Below the pieces are notes generated by a model. That model saw only the letters and a program-made list of their open reading frames with translations. It was not told the origin of the DNA and ran no database searches. Below are positions 1-6,428 of a stretch of 7,027 nt of DNA, piece by piece (position 1 is the first letter of the stretch; each line of letters opens with the position of its first letter). Source of the stretch: Clostridia bacterium. Lineage in GTDB: Bacteria; Bacillota; UBA994; PWPR01. A program made the position numbers and the translations under genes. The stretch spans positions 1 through 7,027 of the forward strand of contig PWPR01000001.1 in NCBI GenBank assembly GCA_003557085.1, read 5' to 3'.

Positions 1-323
1 CAAAAAACTATCCAAGTATTGTAAACATTCTAATACTTCAATTTTTTCATTTTTAGAATCAGAGGATCACCCTACTTTCATTAAATTACTAAATAGATAA
101 TAATTATTGTTATATTCTCCACAACTACAAAATATGGCATTGTCTGATGTCTGTTTTAAAATGAAAATTCTGTTGAAGTCTTTAATACAGTCTAAAGTTT
201 CTAATCTGCAATATAGAATCATTAAACAACATATTATAGTAACTATTTTACTCCATATAGATGTTTTATTCAACTAAAATGAAAATGTTTTGCTATATAT
301 TTACAATGAATCTTTTACTGCTG
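1..323. other. Unassigned left-edge region with no recognised gene
   Basis: No recognisable gene is found here. On the minus strand one frame runs from a TTG at 273 to a TGA at 67-69 (68 codons) and then stays open to the window edge for 22 more codons. Its N-terminus has a short hydrophobic stretch (about residues 8-22, ending CCLMILYC), and the middle contains CSCGEYNNNYY. The TTG has no Shine-Dalgarno sequence in front of it and I recognise no family. On the plus strand a 32-codon frame enters from the edge and stops at 98-100, which could equally be the tail of an incoming gene. A 7-bp inverted repeat (ATTCTAA at 27-33, TTAGAAT at 53-59) lies just beyond the TGA. No clear terminator follows the gene ending at 324. 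This may be decayed coding sequence or plain AT-rich intergenic DNA. Confidence 0.3.
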
Positions 324-788
324 CTACAAAGCTACAACTCCTTGACTAATGTACAAAACAATCATCCCAGCAATCAAGTTTCCTATCATTACAGCAGGCA
401 ATATCCATTTAAACCTCATGTCAAGAAGTGTAGCTGCAAGAGTACCTGTGTAAACTCCCGTACCTGGTAATGGAATTGCTACTAATAAAATAAGACCTAA
501 AAACCCATACTTTTGAATTCTCTCTCCTTTATTTAGTGCTCTAGTAGAAATATTGTCAACAAAGTTCTTAAGAACAGTCTTCCTAAGCCATTTGACTACT
601 GGTCTAAAAGCAAAAACTATAAAGGGAACAGGTATGAGGCTGCCAAAATAGCTGATTACAAACGCATGCAAAGGAGACAAACCCATAGCAATACCCATTG
701 GAATTGCTCCTCTTAGCTCTATTATGGGCATAGCGGCTACTAGAATAACTCTTATTTCAATTGTTAAAAATTCTATTATACTTGTCAT
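324..788 (-). CDS. COG2426 small multi-drug export family membrane protein
   Basis: This 154-residue integral membrane protein belongs to the PF06695 'small multi-drug export' family. The family name is historical and transport of drugs is not well proven. Two hallmark motifs are visible: PIIELRGAIP at residues 21-30 and AIPLPGTGVYTGTLAA at 104-119. They sit in two matching halves of hydrophobic segments (about 10-60 and 93-150), separated by a basic, charged linker (about 62-92). The two-fold arrangement with Pro/Gly/Glu-rich hairpins resembles the DedA/VTT superfamily, to which the family has been linked by structure prediction. Length is normal for the family. The ATG start follows GGAGGAG with a rather short spacing. 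The gene lies 10 bp downstream of the NERD-like gene and is almost certainly cotranscribed with it. Family assignment is firm; the substrate is unknown, with lipid or ion movement as likely as drug export. Confidence 0.88.
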   Translation of the reverse strand: MTSIIEFLTIEIRVILVAAMPIIELRGAIPMGIAMGLSPLHAFVISYFGSLIPVPFIVFAFRPVVKWLRKTVLKNFVDNISTRALNKGERIQKYGFLGLILLVAIPLPGTGVYTGTLAATLLDMRFKWILPAVMIGNLIAGMIVLYISQGVVAL

Positions 789-798
789 TACTCCTCCA

Positions 799-1503
799 TT
801 ATAAAATAAATTTTTCTTCTATATTTCTAAAGTGTTCTTCTTCTATTTTATTATCAAGTTTAATATAAGTCTTAAGCTTTCTAAAAATAGCATCTATATC
901 CTCTTCACTCAAAATATCTTCTCTTCTATCGAGATCTTCTGTTATTTTTTCAACAAAATCTTCTCTCTTTAATACTAGTACTCCTCTTGGGACATTTTTA
1001 ACTTCTTTTAACTGGCACTTTGCTTTAAATAGAATAACTGATAAGAAACTCTCTTTTGGGATGTCTGCAGTTTTTGACAAGACATCAATATATGTATCAT
1101 TTAACCAGATAGGATTGTAAAACTGATTGTGTTCGCCATCATGGTTCTCAACCCACTGCATTTTGTCTTGGTCTCCCTTAATTTCACCTTTTCGTTCTTT
1201 AGGCTGGATAACATAAATTCCTTTCTTAGTTATCATAACCAAATCAATGACTATTTCTGTCTTATCTTCCTTCTCTAAATGCAGCCTAGTTAGTAATCTT
1301 TTATATCCAGGGATTTTATCAAGCAAATAAAAAGTCATAAATTCACTATATATACTAATATCAAATAGCTTCCCAATATCTTTCCAAGTAGCATCTCCTT
1401 TACTAGCTTTAAAAAACTTAAGGAAACTCCATACAAAGAAGATTTTTACATTTATTACAGCAATCTTATAAAAAATTACTAATAGCCCTATTAATCTAAG
1501 CAC
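799..1503 (-). CDS. Membrane-anchored NERD-like domain protein, nuclease motif altered
   Basis: This is a 234-residue protein with a hydrophobic N-terminal anchor (about residues 3-31), a NERD-like domain (about 45-145) and a charged, acidic C-terminal part. NERD is a nuclease-related fold of the PD-(D/E)xK class. Visible family marks are Glu54 in YSEFM (the 'GE' position), Asp87 in VIDLVMI, the strand KKGIYVI followed by PKERKGEIKG, Trp117, and NP at 130-131. In typical NERD domains the core reads IE-x-K; here it reads IQPK, so the catalytic Glu is Gln100 while Lys102 remains. Cleavage activity is therefore doubtful, and a binding or scaffold role is possible. The start is GTG, chosen because AAAGGAG lies about 9 bases ahead and no better in-frame start exists. 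It is the first gene of a two-gene unit with the COG2426 membrane protein. The NERD call is moderately sure; function is unknown. Confidence 0.72.
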   Translation of the reverse strand: MLRLIGLLVIFYKIAVINVKIFFVWSFLKFFKASKGDATWKDIGKLFDISIYSEFMTFYLLDKIPGYKRLLTRLHLEKEDKTEIVIDLVMITKKGIYVIQPKERKGEIKGDQDKMQWVENHDGEHNQFYNPIWLNDTYIDVLSKTADIPKESFLSVILFKAKCQLKEVKNVPRGVLVLKREDFVEKITEDLDRREDILSEEDIDAIFRKLKTYIKLDNKIEEEHFRNIEEKFIL

Positions 1504-1547
1504 TGCAGAAATCTCCTTTCTCTAGCTAATTATCTTAATACTTTAAC

Positions 1548-1591
1548 ACTATAATTATATAGTAAAACTTTACTGTAAGATATAATTATAG
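1548..1591. repeat. Nested inverted repeat upstream of the NERD-like gene
   Basis: CTATAATTATAT (1549-1560) and ATATAATTATAG (1580-1591) are perfect 12-bp inverted copies. Between them lies a second dyad, AGTAAA-AC-TTTACT (1561-1574). The left arm is also part of a local dyad, ACTATA...TATAGT (1548-1563). The element is 45 to 90 bp ahead of the GTG at 1503 and overlaps the only good minus-strand -10 candidate. The TATAATTATA core looks somewhat like a PerR box half (TTATAAT-n-ATTATAA), but does not match it fully. It could be an operator or a cruciform-prone AT-rich leader; which one is inference. Confidence 0.5.
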
Positions 1592-1593
1592 CA
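1585..1593 (-). promoter_or_regulatory. Candidate extended -10 promoter for the NERD-like/COG2426 unit
   Basis: Read on the minus strand the sequence is TGCTATAAT, a perfect extended -10 (TGnTATAAT). No good -35 lies 16-18 bp upstream, which extended -10 promoters can tolerate. It lies inside the right arm of the inverted repeat at 1548-1591, so a protein bound to that repeat would block it. In such AT-rich DNA the match could be chance. Confidence 0.35.
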
Positions 1594-1658
1594 AATTTAT
1601 CTTAAGGAAAGCTAGTTTTTACTCGACAAATTTTACCAATTACATCTTCACTCATGTT

Positions 1659-1675
1659 AACAGATATTACCTGTT
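1659..1675. promoter_or_regulatory. Candidate operator: 17-bp near-palindrome ahead of osmC
   Basis: AACAGATATTACCTGTT pairs at 7 of 8 positions about its centre. It ends 21 bp upstream of the osmC -35 hexamer at 1697. Size and symmetry suit a homodimeric regulator, and the upstream placement would suit an activator or a distal repressor site. It does not match the OhrR or PerR consensus sequences I know. No regulator gene lies beside it. Confidence 0.35.
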
Positions 1676-1696
1676 TAAAAATTAAATCGGTTTTTG

Positions 1697-1725
1697 TTGT
1701 CATTATGGTGATTTTCATGTAGAAT
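1697..1725 (+). promoter_or_regulatory. Sigma-A promoter for the osmC-like gene
   Basis: The -35 is TTGTCA (1697-1702, 5 of 6 consensus), the spacer is exactly 17 bp, and the -10 is TAGAAT (1720-1725, 5 of 6). Transcription would begin near 1732, leaving a leader of only about 20 bases that carries the ribosome binding site AAGGAGG at 1738-1744. This is the best promoter in the window. Confidence 0.7.
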
Positions 1726-1751
1726 TTAAAAAAACCCAAGGAGGATAACAC

Positions 1752-2144
1752 GTGTCTAAACAAGAGATAAAACTTAATTTTGAAAATGGATTCAATGGTG
1801 AGTTAGTTTCAAAAAACGGATCTTTCCAAATCGGTAAGAAAGAAGAGCAATTATCACCTTATGATATGTATTTAGGGGCACTTGGCTCTTGCTTTTATGC
1901 AACTTTTCTAGAAATCATTGATAAAAAGAAAATCGCTCTTGATAGAGTTTCTATTAAGATAACAGGAGAAAAACGTACAGAAGTGCCCACTTACTTGTCT
2001 TGGGTAAATCTCGACATTACAATATTTAATCCATCAACAGAAAAAGGACTGGAAAAATCAGCCCAACTAGCTGCAAAGTACTGTTCTGTATATCAAACTA
2101 CACTGAAAGTTGCTGATGTTAAATGGAAACTTCATATCAAATAA
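1752..2144 (+). CDS. OsmC/YhfA-family thiol protein (putative peroxide-reducing)
   Basis: This is a 130-residue cytoplasmic protein of the OsmC/Ohr superfamily, closer in length and motif to the YhfA-like group than to classical Ohr. OsmC and Ohr reduce organic hydroperoxides with a pair of reactive cysteines; many YhfA-like members have no tested substrate. The two cysteines are present: Cys47 in LGALGSCFYATFLEI, at the start of the long central helix, and Cys111 in AAKYCSVYQTTL. The SPYDMYLGALGSC block is typical of the family. The start is GTG, preceded by a perfect AAGGAGG seven bases away. The gene is a single-gene unit with its own sigma-A promoter and intrinsic terminator, the only confident gene on the plus strand here. 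A role in handling peroxides or reactive sulfur species is inferred from the family. Confidence 0.9.
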   Translation: MSKQEIKLNFENGFNGELVSKNGSFQIGKKEEQLSPYDMYLGALGSCFYATFLEIIDKKKIALDRVSIKITGEKRTEVPTYLSWVNLDITIFNPSTEKGLEKSAQLAAKYCSVYQTTLKVADVKWKLHIK

Positions 2145-2174
2145 GCCATCTTATTCGATGGCTTCATTTTTTTT
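2143..2174 (+). terminator. Intrinsic terminator after osmC, at a convergent gene junction
   Basis: AAGCCATC (2143-2150) pairs perfectly with GATGGCTT (2157-2164) around a 6-base loop, followed by CA and a run of eight T (2167-2174). The hairpin begins inside the osmC stop codon and its far arm ends on the last base of the EAL gene stop codon (TGA at 2164-2166), so the two stops are only 19 bp apart. In the minus direction the hairpin is followed by a weaker ATTTG tract; it may stop the pgi operon too, less efficiently. Confidence 0.88.
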
Positions 2175-4092
2175 CTAAAAGGCACTCAAACTTATCAGCC
2201 TGTAGAGGTTTATAATAATAGTATCCTTGTCCATATTTGCAGCCTATATCTTTTAGAAATCTACTACTGCTCTCATTTTCTATTCCCTCAGCTATTACAT
2301 CAAGAGATAAACTTTGTCCTAAGTCAACTGCTGAACGAACAAAGTCTTTGTTTTTTTTATACTCCATGTTGATAACGAAGCTTTTGTCTATTTTCATAAT
2401 ATCAATCGGCATTTCTTGTAAGTGTCTGAAAGAAGAATAACCCACTCCATAATCATCAAGTGATATTTTTACTCCAAGCTCTTTTAGCTCATCTAATAAC
2501 TTACTTGTTCTTGCAATGTCATCTATTAAGACCTCTTCAGTTATCTCTACTCTAAGATACTTACCTTCAAGATTATTCTCTTTAAGGGCCTTCTCTATTA
2601 CACATACAATGTCAGTTTGATGAAACTCTGTTGGTGATAGATTTAAGGCCATGGTTAGCTGGTCATATCCCTTGTTATGCCATTCTTTTAGCTTTCTTAT
2701 ACTTTCGTTTATAACAAAATGTCCAATGTACTTAATAATTCCTTTACTTTCAGCAAACTCTATAAAGTCATCCGGATAAATTAAACCCTTCTTAGGATGC
2801 TTCCATCTAATTAAAGCCTCTAAGCCAATAATCTTATCTTCCTCTAAATTCATAACAGGTTGGTATTCTAAGATAAGGTGATTATTCTCTATAGCAAGCC
2901 GCAGTTCACTTTCCAGATTAAAGTCCATCCTCCTCCTAGCTGAGACTTCTTCAGTAAAATAATAAATACTATTCCCATGAGTTTTTCTTGCTTCTACCAT
3001 GGCCAATCTAGCATTTTTTATCAATTGGTAACTATCATTAATATCATCTACATAGGCAACACCTATACTTAACGACAAGTAATGGCTTACACCTTTGCTA
3101 TCCCATAGTTTCTCAGTCCTTGCAAATAGTTGGTCTGTTAAACTTTTTACATTTTCTTCTTGACATATGATTAAAAACTCATAATTATTTTGATAACCAA
3201 AAAAATCAAAATTATCACTTAGTTTTTTTATAGTGTCAACCATCTTAATTAATGTATCAGTTAAATACTCATGACCTAAAGCATTTTCAATCTCTATATA
3301 GTCATCAAGACCAATATATAGTACGGAGAATTCTTCATTTTGTTTTATCTTTCTACTTACTATTTGGTAAGTGGTGTTTTTATTTGGTAGATTTGCTTCT
3401 TGGTCATAATATGCTAGTTTCTCGACTTCTTCTCTTAGTTCAAAAAACTCACTGAAATCAGATATTAAACCCACCATTCTTTTTACTTCCCCGTTTTCAT
3501 CCCATTCTGCTGAACCTGTATTCATGACCCAAATATAATTGTCATTGAGATCTTTTAGCCTATAAAAAGATCTATATACATCAACTTCTTTTCGTAAATA
3601 GGCATTTAACTGCCTATAATATGTATCCAGATCTTCAGGATGAACTAAATCATCCATGTTTTTAAACAGCTCACTAGCAGATTCCCCAAAAGTTCTAGTA
3701 ATCCAGTTTGAGTACTTTAACTCGTTATTTCTAAAATCATAGTCCCATATGCCTTCTACTCCACGCAGAGCCAAAGCATAAGTATCTCTACTTTCTCTAA
3801 GTTTTTCTTCTTTATCCCTTAGTTGTTTATTTGTTTCCTTTAGTTCTGCTAGGTTTCTCTCTATTGCCTTGTTTGCAGCTTCAATTTGCAGAATCTTTCT
3901 TTTTATCAACCAGAAAATTAATAATGAAGAGACAATTACAAAAAGCGCTCCTTTAATATTTTGAGCAAATTGTGTATTTTCAACTGCTGAATACACGATA
4001 AAGTCAGTGATTAAAATCCAAAGCACACCAAAAAACAGATACCAAGCTGCTATAACCGCTGCATCTCTATTAGGACTATTTCTTTTATCCAT
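2164..4092 (-). CDS. Membrane PAS-GGDEF(degenerate)-EAL protein, probable cyclic-di-GMP phosphodiesterase
   Basis: This 642-residue signalling protein probably hydrolyses cyclic-di-GMP to pGpG at the inner face of the membrane. In order it has two membrane segments (about 11-34 and 46-64) with a short outer loop, a coiled-coil linker (68-105), a PAS domain (about 103-218), a GGDEF domain (about 222-380) and an EAL domain (about 392-640). The GGDEF domain is dead by sequence: the signature reads QNNYEF (301-306), the first metal Asp of the IDLDDF motif is Gly261, and the RxxD inhibition site has lost its Arg (Asp293). The EAL domain keeps every known catalytic residue: Glu425 of EAL, Asn484, Glu516, Asp546-Asp547 in DDYGVGYSS, Lys570, Glu602 and Gln622. 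The ATG follows AGGAGAGG. It starts 19 bp after the ROK kinase stop, so it is the last gene of the pgi operon. The degenerate GGDEF may bind GTP and tune the EAL domain, as in some known phosphodiesterases (inference). Confidence 0.92.
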   Translation of the reverse strand: MDKRNSPNRDAAVIAAWYLFFGVLWILITDFIVYSAVENTQFAQNIKGALFVIVSSLLIFWLIKRKILQIEAANKAIERNLAELKETNKQLRDKEEKLRESRDTYALALRGVEGIWDYDFRNNELKYSNWITRTFGESASELFKNMDDLVHPEDLDTYYRQLNAYLRKEVDVYRSFYRLKDLNDNYIWVMNTGSAEWDENGEVKRMVGLISDFSEFFELREEVEKLAYYDQEANLPNKNTTYQIVSRKIKQNEEFSVLYIGLDDYIEIENALGHEYLTDTLIKMVDTIKKLSDNFDFFGYQNNYEFLIICQEENVKSLTDQLFARTEKLWDSKGVSHYLSLSIGVAYVDDINDSYQLIKNARLAMVEARKTHGNSIYYFTEEVSARRRMDFNLESELRLAIENNHLILEYQPVMNLEEDKIIGLEALIRWKHPKKGLIYPDDFIEFAESKGIIKYIGHFVINESIRKLKEWHNKGYDQLTMALNLSPTEFHQTDIVCVIEKALKENNLEGKYLRVEITEEVLIDDIARTSKLLDELKELGVKISLDDYGVGYSSFRHLQEMPIDIMKIDKSFVINMEYKKNKDFVRSAVDLGQSLSLDVIAEGIENESSSRFLKDIGCKYGQGYYYYKPLQADKFECLLEKK

Positions 4093-4111
4093 AATAAACC
4101 CTCTCCTAATC

Positions 4112-4999
4112 TTACAAATAGGCAGCTCCTATTACTCCTGCATTGTTTTCTAAACTTGCAACATCGATACTAAATGAATGATTACCATATAAATTCTTTG
4201 CAATTTTTTTTTCAAGCGGATCTATTAAGTAATTTTTCTGGGCACTAATCCCACCACCAACTATAACTATTTGAGGCTGTAATATAGTTATCAGGTTTGA
4301 TATTCCTATTGCCAAATAATATATTTGCTGATTGATTAAATTTTTAGCAAAGCTATCTCCTGCTTTTGCATACTGGTAGATGTCTTTTCCTGAAATACTT
4401 GAAATATCTAACTGTAGCTCATTTTTTCCAGCAAGTTTCTTTGCTTGCTTGACTAAAGCCCTCATTGAAGCATAAGCCTCAAAGCATCCTTTCTTTTTAC
4501 AACTGCATTCTCTTCCATTAGCTACTATTACATGATGCCCTATTTCTCCTGCAAATCCATTAGCTCCTGCATATATCTTCTTGTCTATAATTATACCCCC
4601 GCCTATACCAGTTCCTATAGTAATAAATAAAATATCACTAAAGCCTTTAGCCCTTCCATATAATAGTTCCCCATAGGCAGCACAATTGGCATCATTTTCA
4701 ATTTTTGCTTCTACTCCTAATGTATTGCTAAATATATCTTTTAGATTCTTATTAGCAAATGGTAAGTTGCTAGAGGTGTGCACAAAACCCCTGCTTGAAT
4801 CAATAGCTCCAGGAACTCCAAATCCTACATACTTTAAATCACCTACTGTTAAATCTTGATAAATGTTTTTTATACTCTTAATGATTTCATCCATGGTCCA
4901 ACTGACTTCACTGTAAGCTTCAATCTTCTCAATAATTTTACCATTATCCACTAATGCACCTGAGATATGACTGCCTCCAATATCAAATCCTATTCTCAT
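4112..4999 (-). CDS. ROK-family sugar kinase, probably glucokinase
   Basis: This 295-residue cytoplasmic ROK kinase most likely phosphorylates glucose with ATP to give glucose-6-phosphate. The phosphate-binding loop DIGGS is at residues 6-10, the catalytic Asp103 lies in ENDANCAAYGE, and the second nucleotide loop GTGIGGGI is at 129-136. The sugar-contacting EIGHH is at 152-156, and His155 with Cys165, Cys167 and Cys172 forms the structural zinc site. Two small departures: the usual Thr-Lys after DIGG is Ser-His, and the zinc motif reads CSCKKKGC where CxCGxxGC is usual; ligands are kept. The ATG overlaps the pgi stop by one base (TAATG), with GAGGAAG inside the end of pgi as ribosome binding site, implying translational coupling. 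That partnership is the main reason to prefer glucose over N-acetylmannosamine, fructose or another hexose. Length is slightly under the usual 300-320. Confidence 0.9.
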   Translation of the reverse strand: MRIGFDIGGSHISGALVDNGKIIEKIEAYSEVSWTMDEIIKSIKNIYQDLTVGDLKYVGFGVPGAIDSSRGFVHTSSNLPFANKNLKDIFSNTLGVEAKIENDANCAAYGELLYGRAKGFSDILFITIGTGIGGGIIIDKKIYAGANGFAGEIGHHVIVANGRECSCKKKGCFEAYASMRALVKQAKKLAGKNELQLDISSISGKDIYQYAKAGDSFAKNLINQQIYYLAIGISNLITILQPQIVIVGGGISAQKNYLIDPLEKKIAKNLYGNHSFSIDVASLENNAGVIGAAYL

Positions 5000-6309
5000 T
5001 ATTCTTCCTCAGCACATAATTCTAATAAATTATTTTTTATCTCTCGCTTATACTTTTCTACTCCAGGTTGATTAAATGGATTAAGATCTAAAAGCAATGA
5101 GCTTAGTGCACATGCTTTCATATAAAAATAAAATAGCCTTCCTAAACTGTATGAATTGAGTTTATCTAATTGAATGATAAGATTTGGAGAATCTCCTTCA
5201 TAATGAGCTTTGATAACACCTTTTTGCACACAGTGAATTATGTCATTGTAAGATTTATTTGCCAAATAATTAAGTGACCCTAAGTCATCTTGCTCAGCAC
5301 TAATAGTTAACCTTTCATTTTCCTTAATAACTAGAGTGGTCTGGAAGAAAACCTTGTCCCCACTTTGCAATAATTGTCCTAAGGAGTGCAAATCAGTAGT
5401 AAAAAGTAGAGATGTTGGGAATAAGCCTTTGTTATTTTTCCCTTCACTTTCAGCAAATAGCTGTTTATACCATTCTGCTAAAAACTTTAATCTATCTTGA
5501 TAATAAGACATAACTTCTATTTTTTTACCTGACTTATAAAGTAAATACCTTATTGCAGCATATTGATAACTTGGATTACTTATATCAAACTTTCTAGTTA
5601 ATTGTGCTTCTGCTTTTGCCCCTAAAAGCACCTTCTCAATATTTATTCCAGCAACAGCAATAGGCAGTAATCCCACAGGAGATAATACTGAGTATCTTCC
5701 ACTTATATTGTCTGATATGGATAAGCTGGATAATTTATTTTTATTAGCAAAATCTCTTAGAATACCTTTATTTCCTGTGGTTACAACAATTCTGCTATTA
5801 GCTTCTTCTTGACCATATTTATTATATAATGCCTCTTTAATATGTCTAAACGCTAGTAAAGTTTCAAAAGTTGTACCTGATTTTGAAATAACATTTACCA
5901 TAACATCTTTTACCCTAATTACATCCATTAAGTCAAGAAGATACTTAGGATCTATATTACATCCTGCAAAATATATCTCAGGAAAACCTAGCTTATTTTT
6001 TCCAAGATTATTATAGAAGGTATGCGTAAGCGCTTCTATAGCAGCTCTAGCACCTAAGTAAGACCCTCCAATACCTATAACAATTAAAGCTTCTTTCTTC
6101 TGGATTTTCTCAGCTAGATTTGTTATTCTTTCAATCTCTTCATTACTCACATTTATCGGATAATCTACCCATTCTGCACCATTACTGCATAAGCCCTTTT
6201 GGTTATGTAAAGTATTGTGTGCCTGAAGCAACTCATCTGCTAGATTACTAATTTCATCTATACTAATGAATTTTTCGATGTAATCTTTTTTAAGCTTTAT
6301 ATATCTCAT
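4999..6309 (-). CDS. pgi: Glucose-6-phosphate isomerase
   Basis: This is a 436-residue cytoplasmic enzyme that interconverts glucose-6-phosphate and fructose-6-phosphate, of the Bacillus-type short PGI group (about 450 residues). Visible motifs are VIGIGGSYLGARAAIEAL (77-94), the phosphate-binding ISKSGTT (141-147), SGRYSVLSPVGLLPIAV (203-219) with the conserved Arg205, the catalytic-base Glu287 in AESEGK, His308 in TTDLHSLGQ, and Lys421 in PFNQPGVEKYK. All active-site residues known from the family are present. The ATG at 6309 is preferred because GGAG lies 8 bases ahead and the protein then begins like other family members. An in-frame ATG at 6357 would add 16 residues but lies in the promoter region without a ribosome binding site. 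It is first in the operon and overlaps the kinase gene by one base. Confidence 0.96.
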   Translation of the reverse strand: MRYIKLKKDYIEKFISIDEISNLADELLQAHNTLHNQKGLCSNGAEWVDYPINVSNEEIERITNLAEKIQKKEALIVIGIGGSYLGARAAIEALTHTFYNNLGKNKLGFPEIYFAGCNIDPKYLLDLMDVIRVKDVMVNVISKSGTTFETLLAFRHIKEALYNKYGQEEANSRIVVTTGNKGILRDFANKNKLSSLSISDNISGRYSVLSPVGLLPIAVAGINIEKVLLGAKAEAQLTRKFDISNPSYQYAAIRYLLYKSGKKIEVMSYYQDRLKFLAEWYKQLFAESEGKNNKGLFPTSLLFTTDLHSLGQLLQSGDKVFFQTTLVIKENERLTISAEQDDLGSLNYLANKSYNDIIHCVQKGVIKAHYEGDSPNLIIQLDKLNSYSLGRLFYFYMKACALSSLLLDLNPFNQPGVEKYKREIKNNLLELCAEEE

Positions 6310-6340
6310 AACACCATCTCCAAAGTTATTTGTATATTTA

Positions 6341-6370
6341 ATTCTATGGCAAGCCATTTATACCTGCTAA
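6341..6370 (-). promoter_or_regulatory. Candidate sigma-A promoter for the pgi operon
   Basis: On the minus strand TTAGCA (6365-6370, 4 of 6) is followed after 18 bp by TAGAAT (6341-6346, 5 of 6). The terminator of the preceding gene lies just upstream, so a separate promoter is expected in this 119-bp gap. A short perfect dyad, ATGGC-TT-GCCAT (6346-6357), fills the part of the spacer next to the -10 and could be a repressor site; at this size chance is also possible. Confidence 0.45.
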
Positions 6371-6386
6371 TAAATACATTATTTAC

Positions 6387-6427
6387 AAATAAAGGTTTTG
6401 CTCATCAAAATGAGAAAACCTTTATTT
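6387..6427 (-). terminator. Long intrinsic terminator after the LytTR regulator gene
   Basis: AAATAAAGGTTTT (6387-6399) and AAAACCTTTATTT (6415-6427) are perfect 13-bp inverted copies. The stem continues as CTCAT (6401-6405) with ATGAG (6410-6414) around a 4-base loop, with one bulged base. It starts 1 bp past the LytTR stop codon. Read on the minus strand the descending arm ends in TTTATTT, giving the U-rich end of an intrinsic terminator within the stem itself. The A-rich opposite arm may let it act in both directions. Confidence 0.8.
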
Positions 6428-6428
6428 T

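Noticed and set aside
2..100. Plus-strand frame entering from the left edge and stopping at 98-100
   Set aside because: Only 32 codons are visible and no motif is recognisable; it could be a gene tail but cannot be supported.
261..470. Plus-strand frame of 69 codons
   Set aside because: It lies largely antisense to the well-supported COG2426 gene, has no ribosome binding site and shows no family motif.
1504..1751. Riboswitch or small RNA in the divergent control region
   Set aside because: The osmC leader is only about 20 bases, and no conserved riboswitch core is visible; the dyads are better explained as DNA-level sites.
2143..2164. Fully efficient terminator for the pgi operon in the minus direction
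   Set aside because: The hairpin is symmetric, but the T tract on the minus-strand side is poor (ATTTG), so I call it only for osmC.
2237..3455. Two plus-strand frames of 67 codons (2237-2440 and 3252-3455)
   Set aside because: Both are antisense to the EAL and GGDEF regions of a clear gene; they are shadows without start signals.
6310..6357. N-terminal extension of Pgi by 16 residues
   Set aside because: The upstream ATG has no Shine-Dalgarno sequence and lies in the presumed promoter, while the ATG at 6309 has GGAG 8 bases ahead and fits family length.
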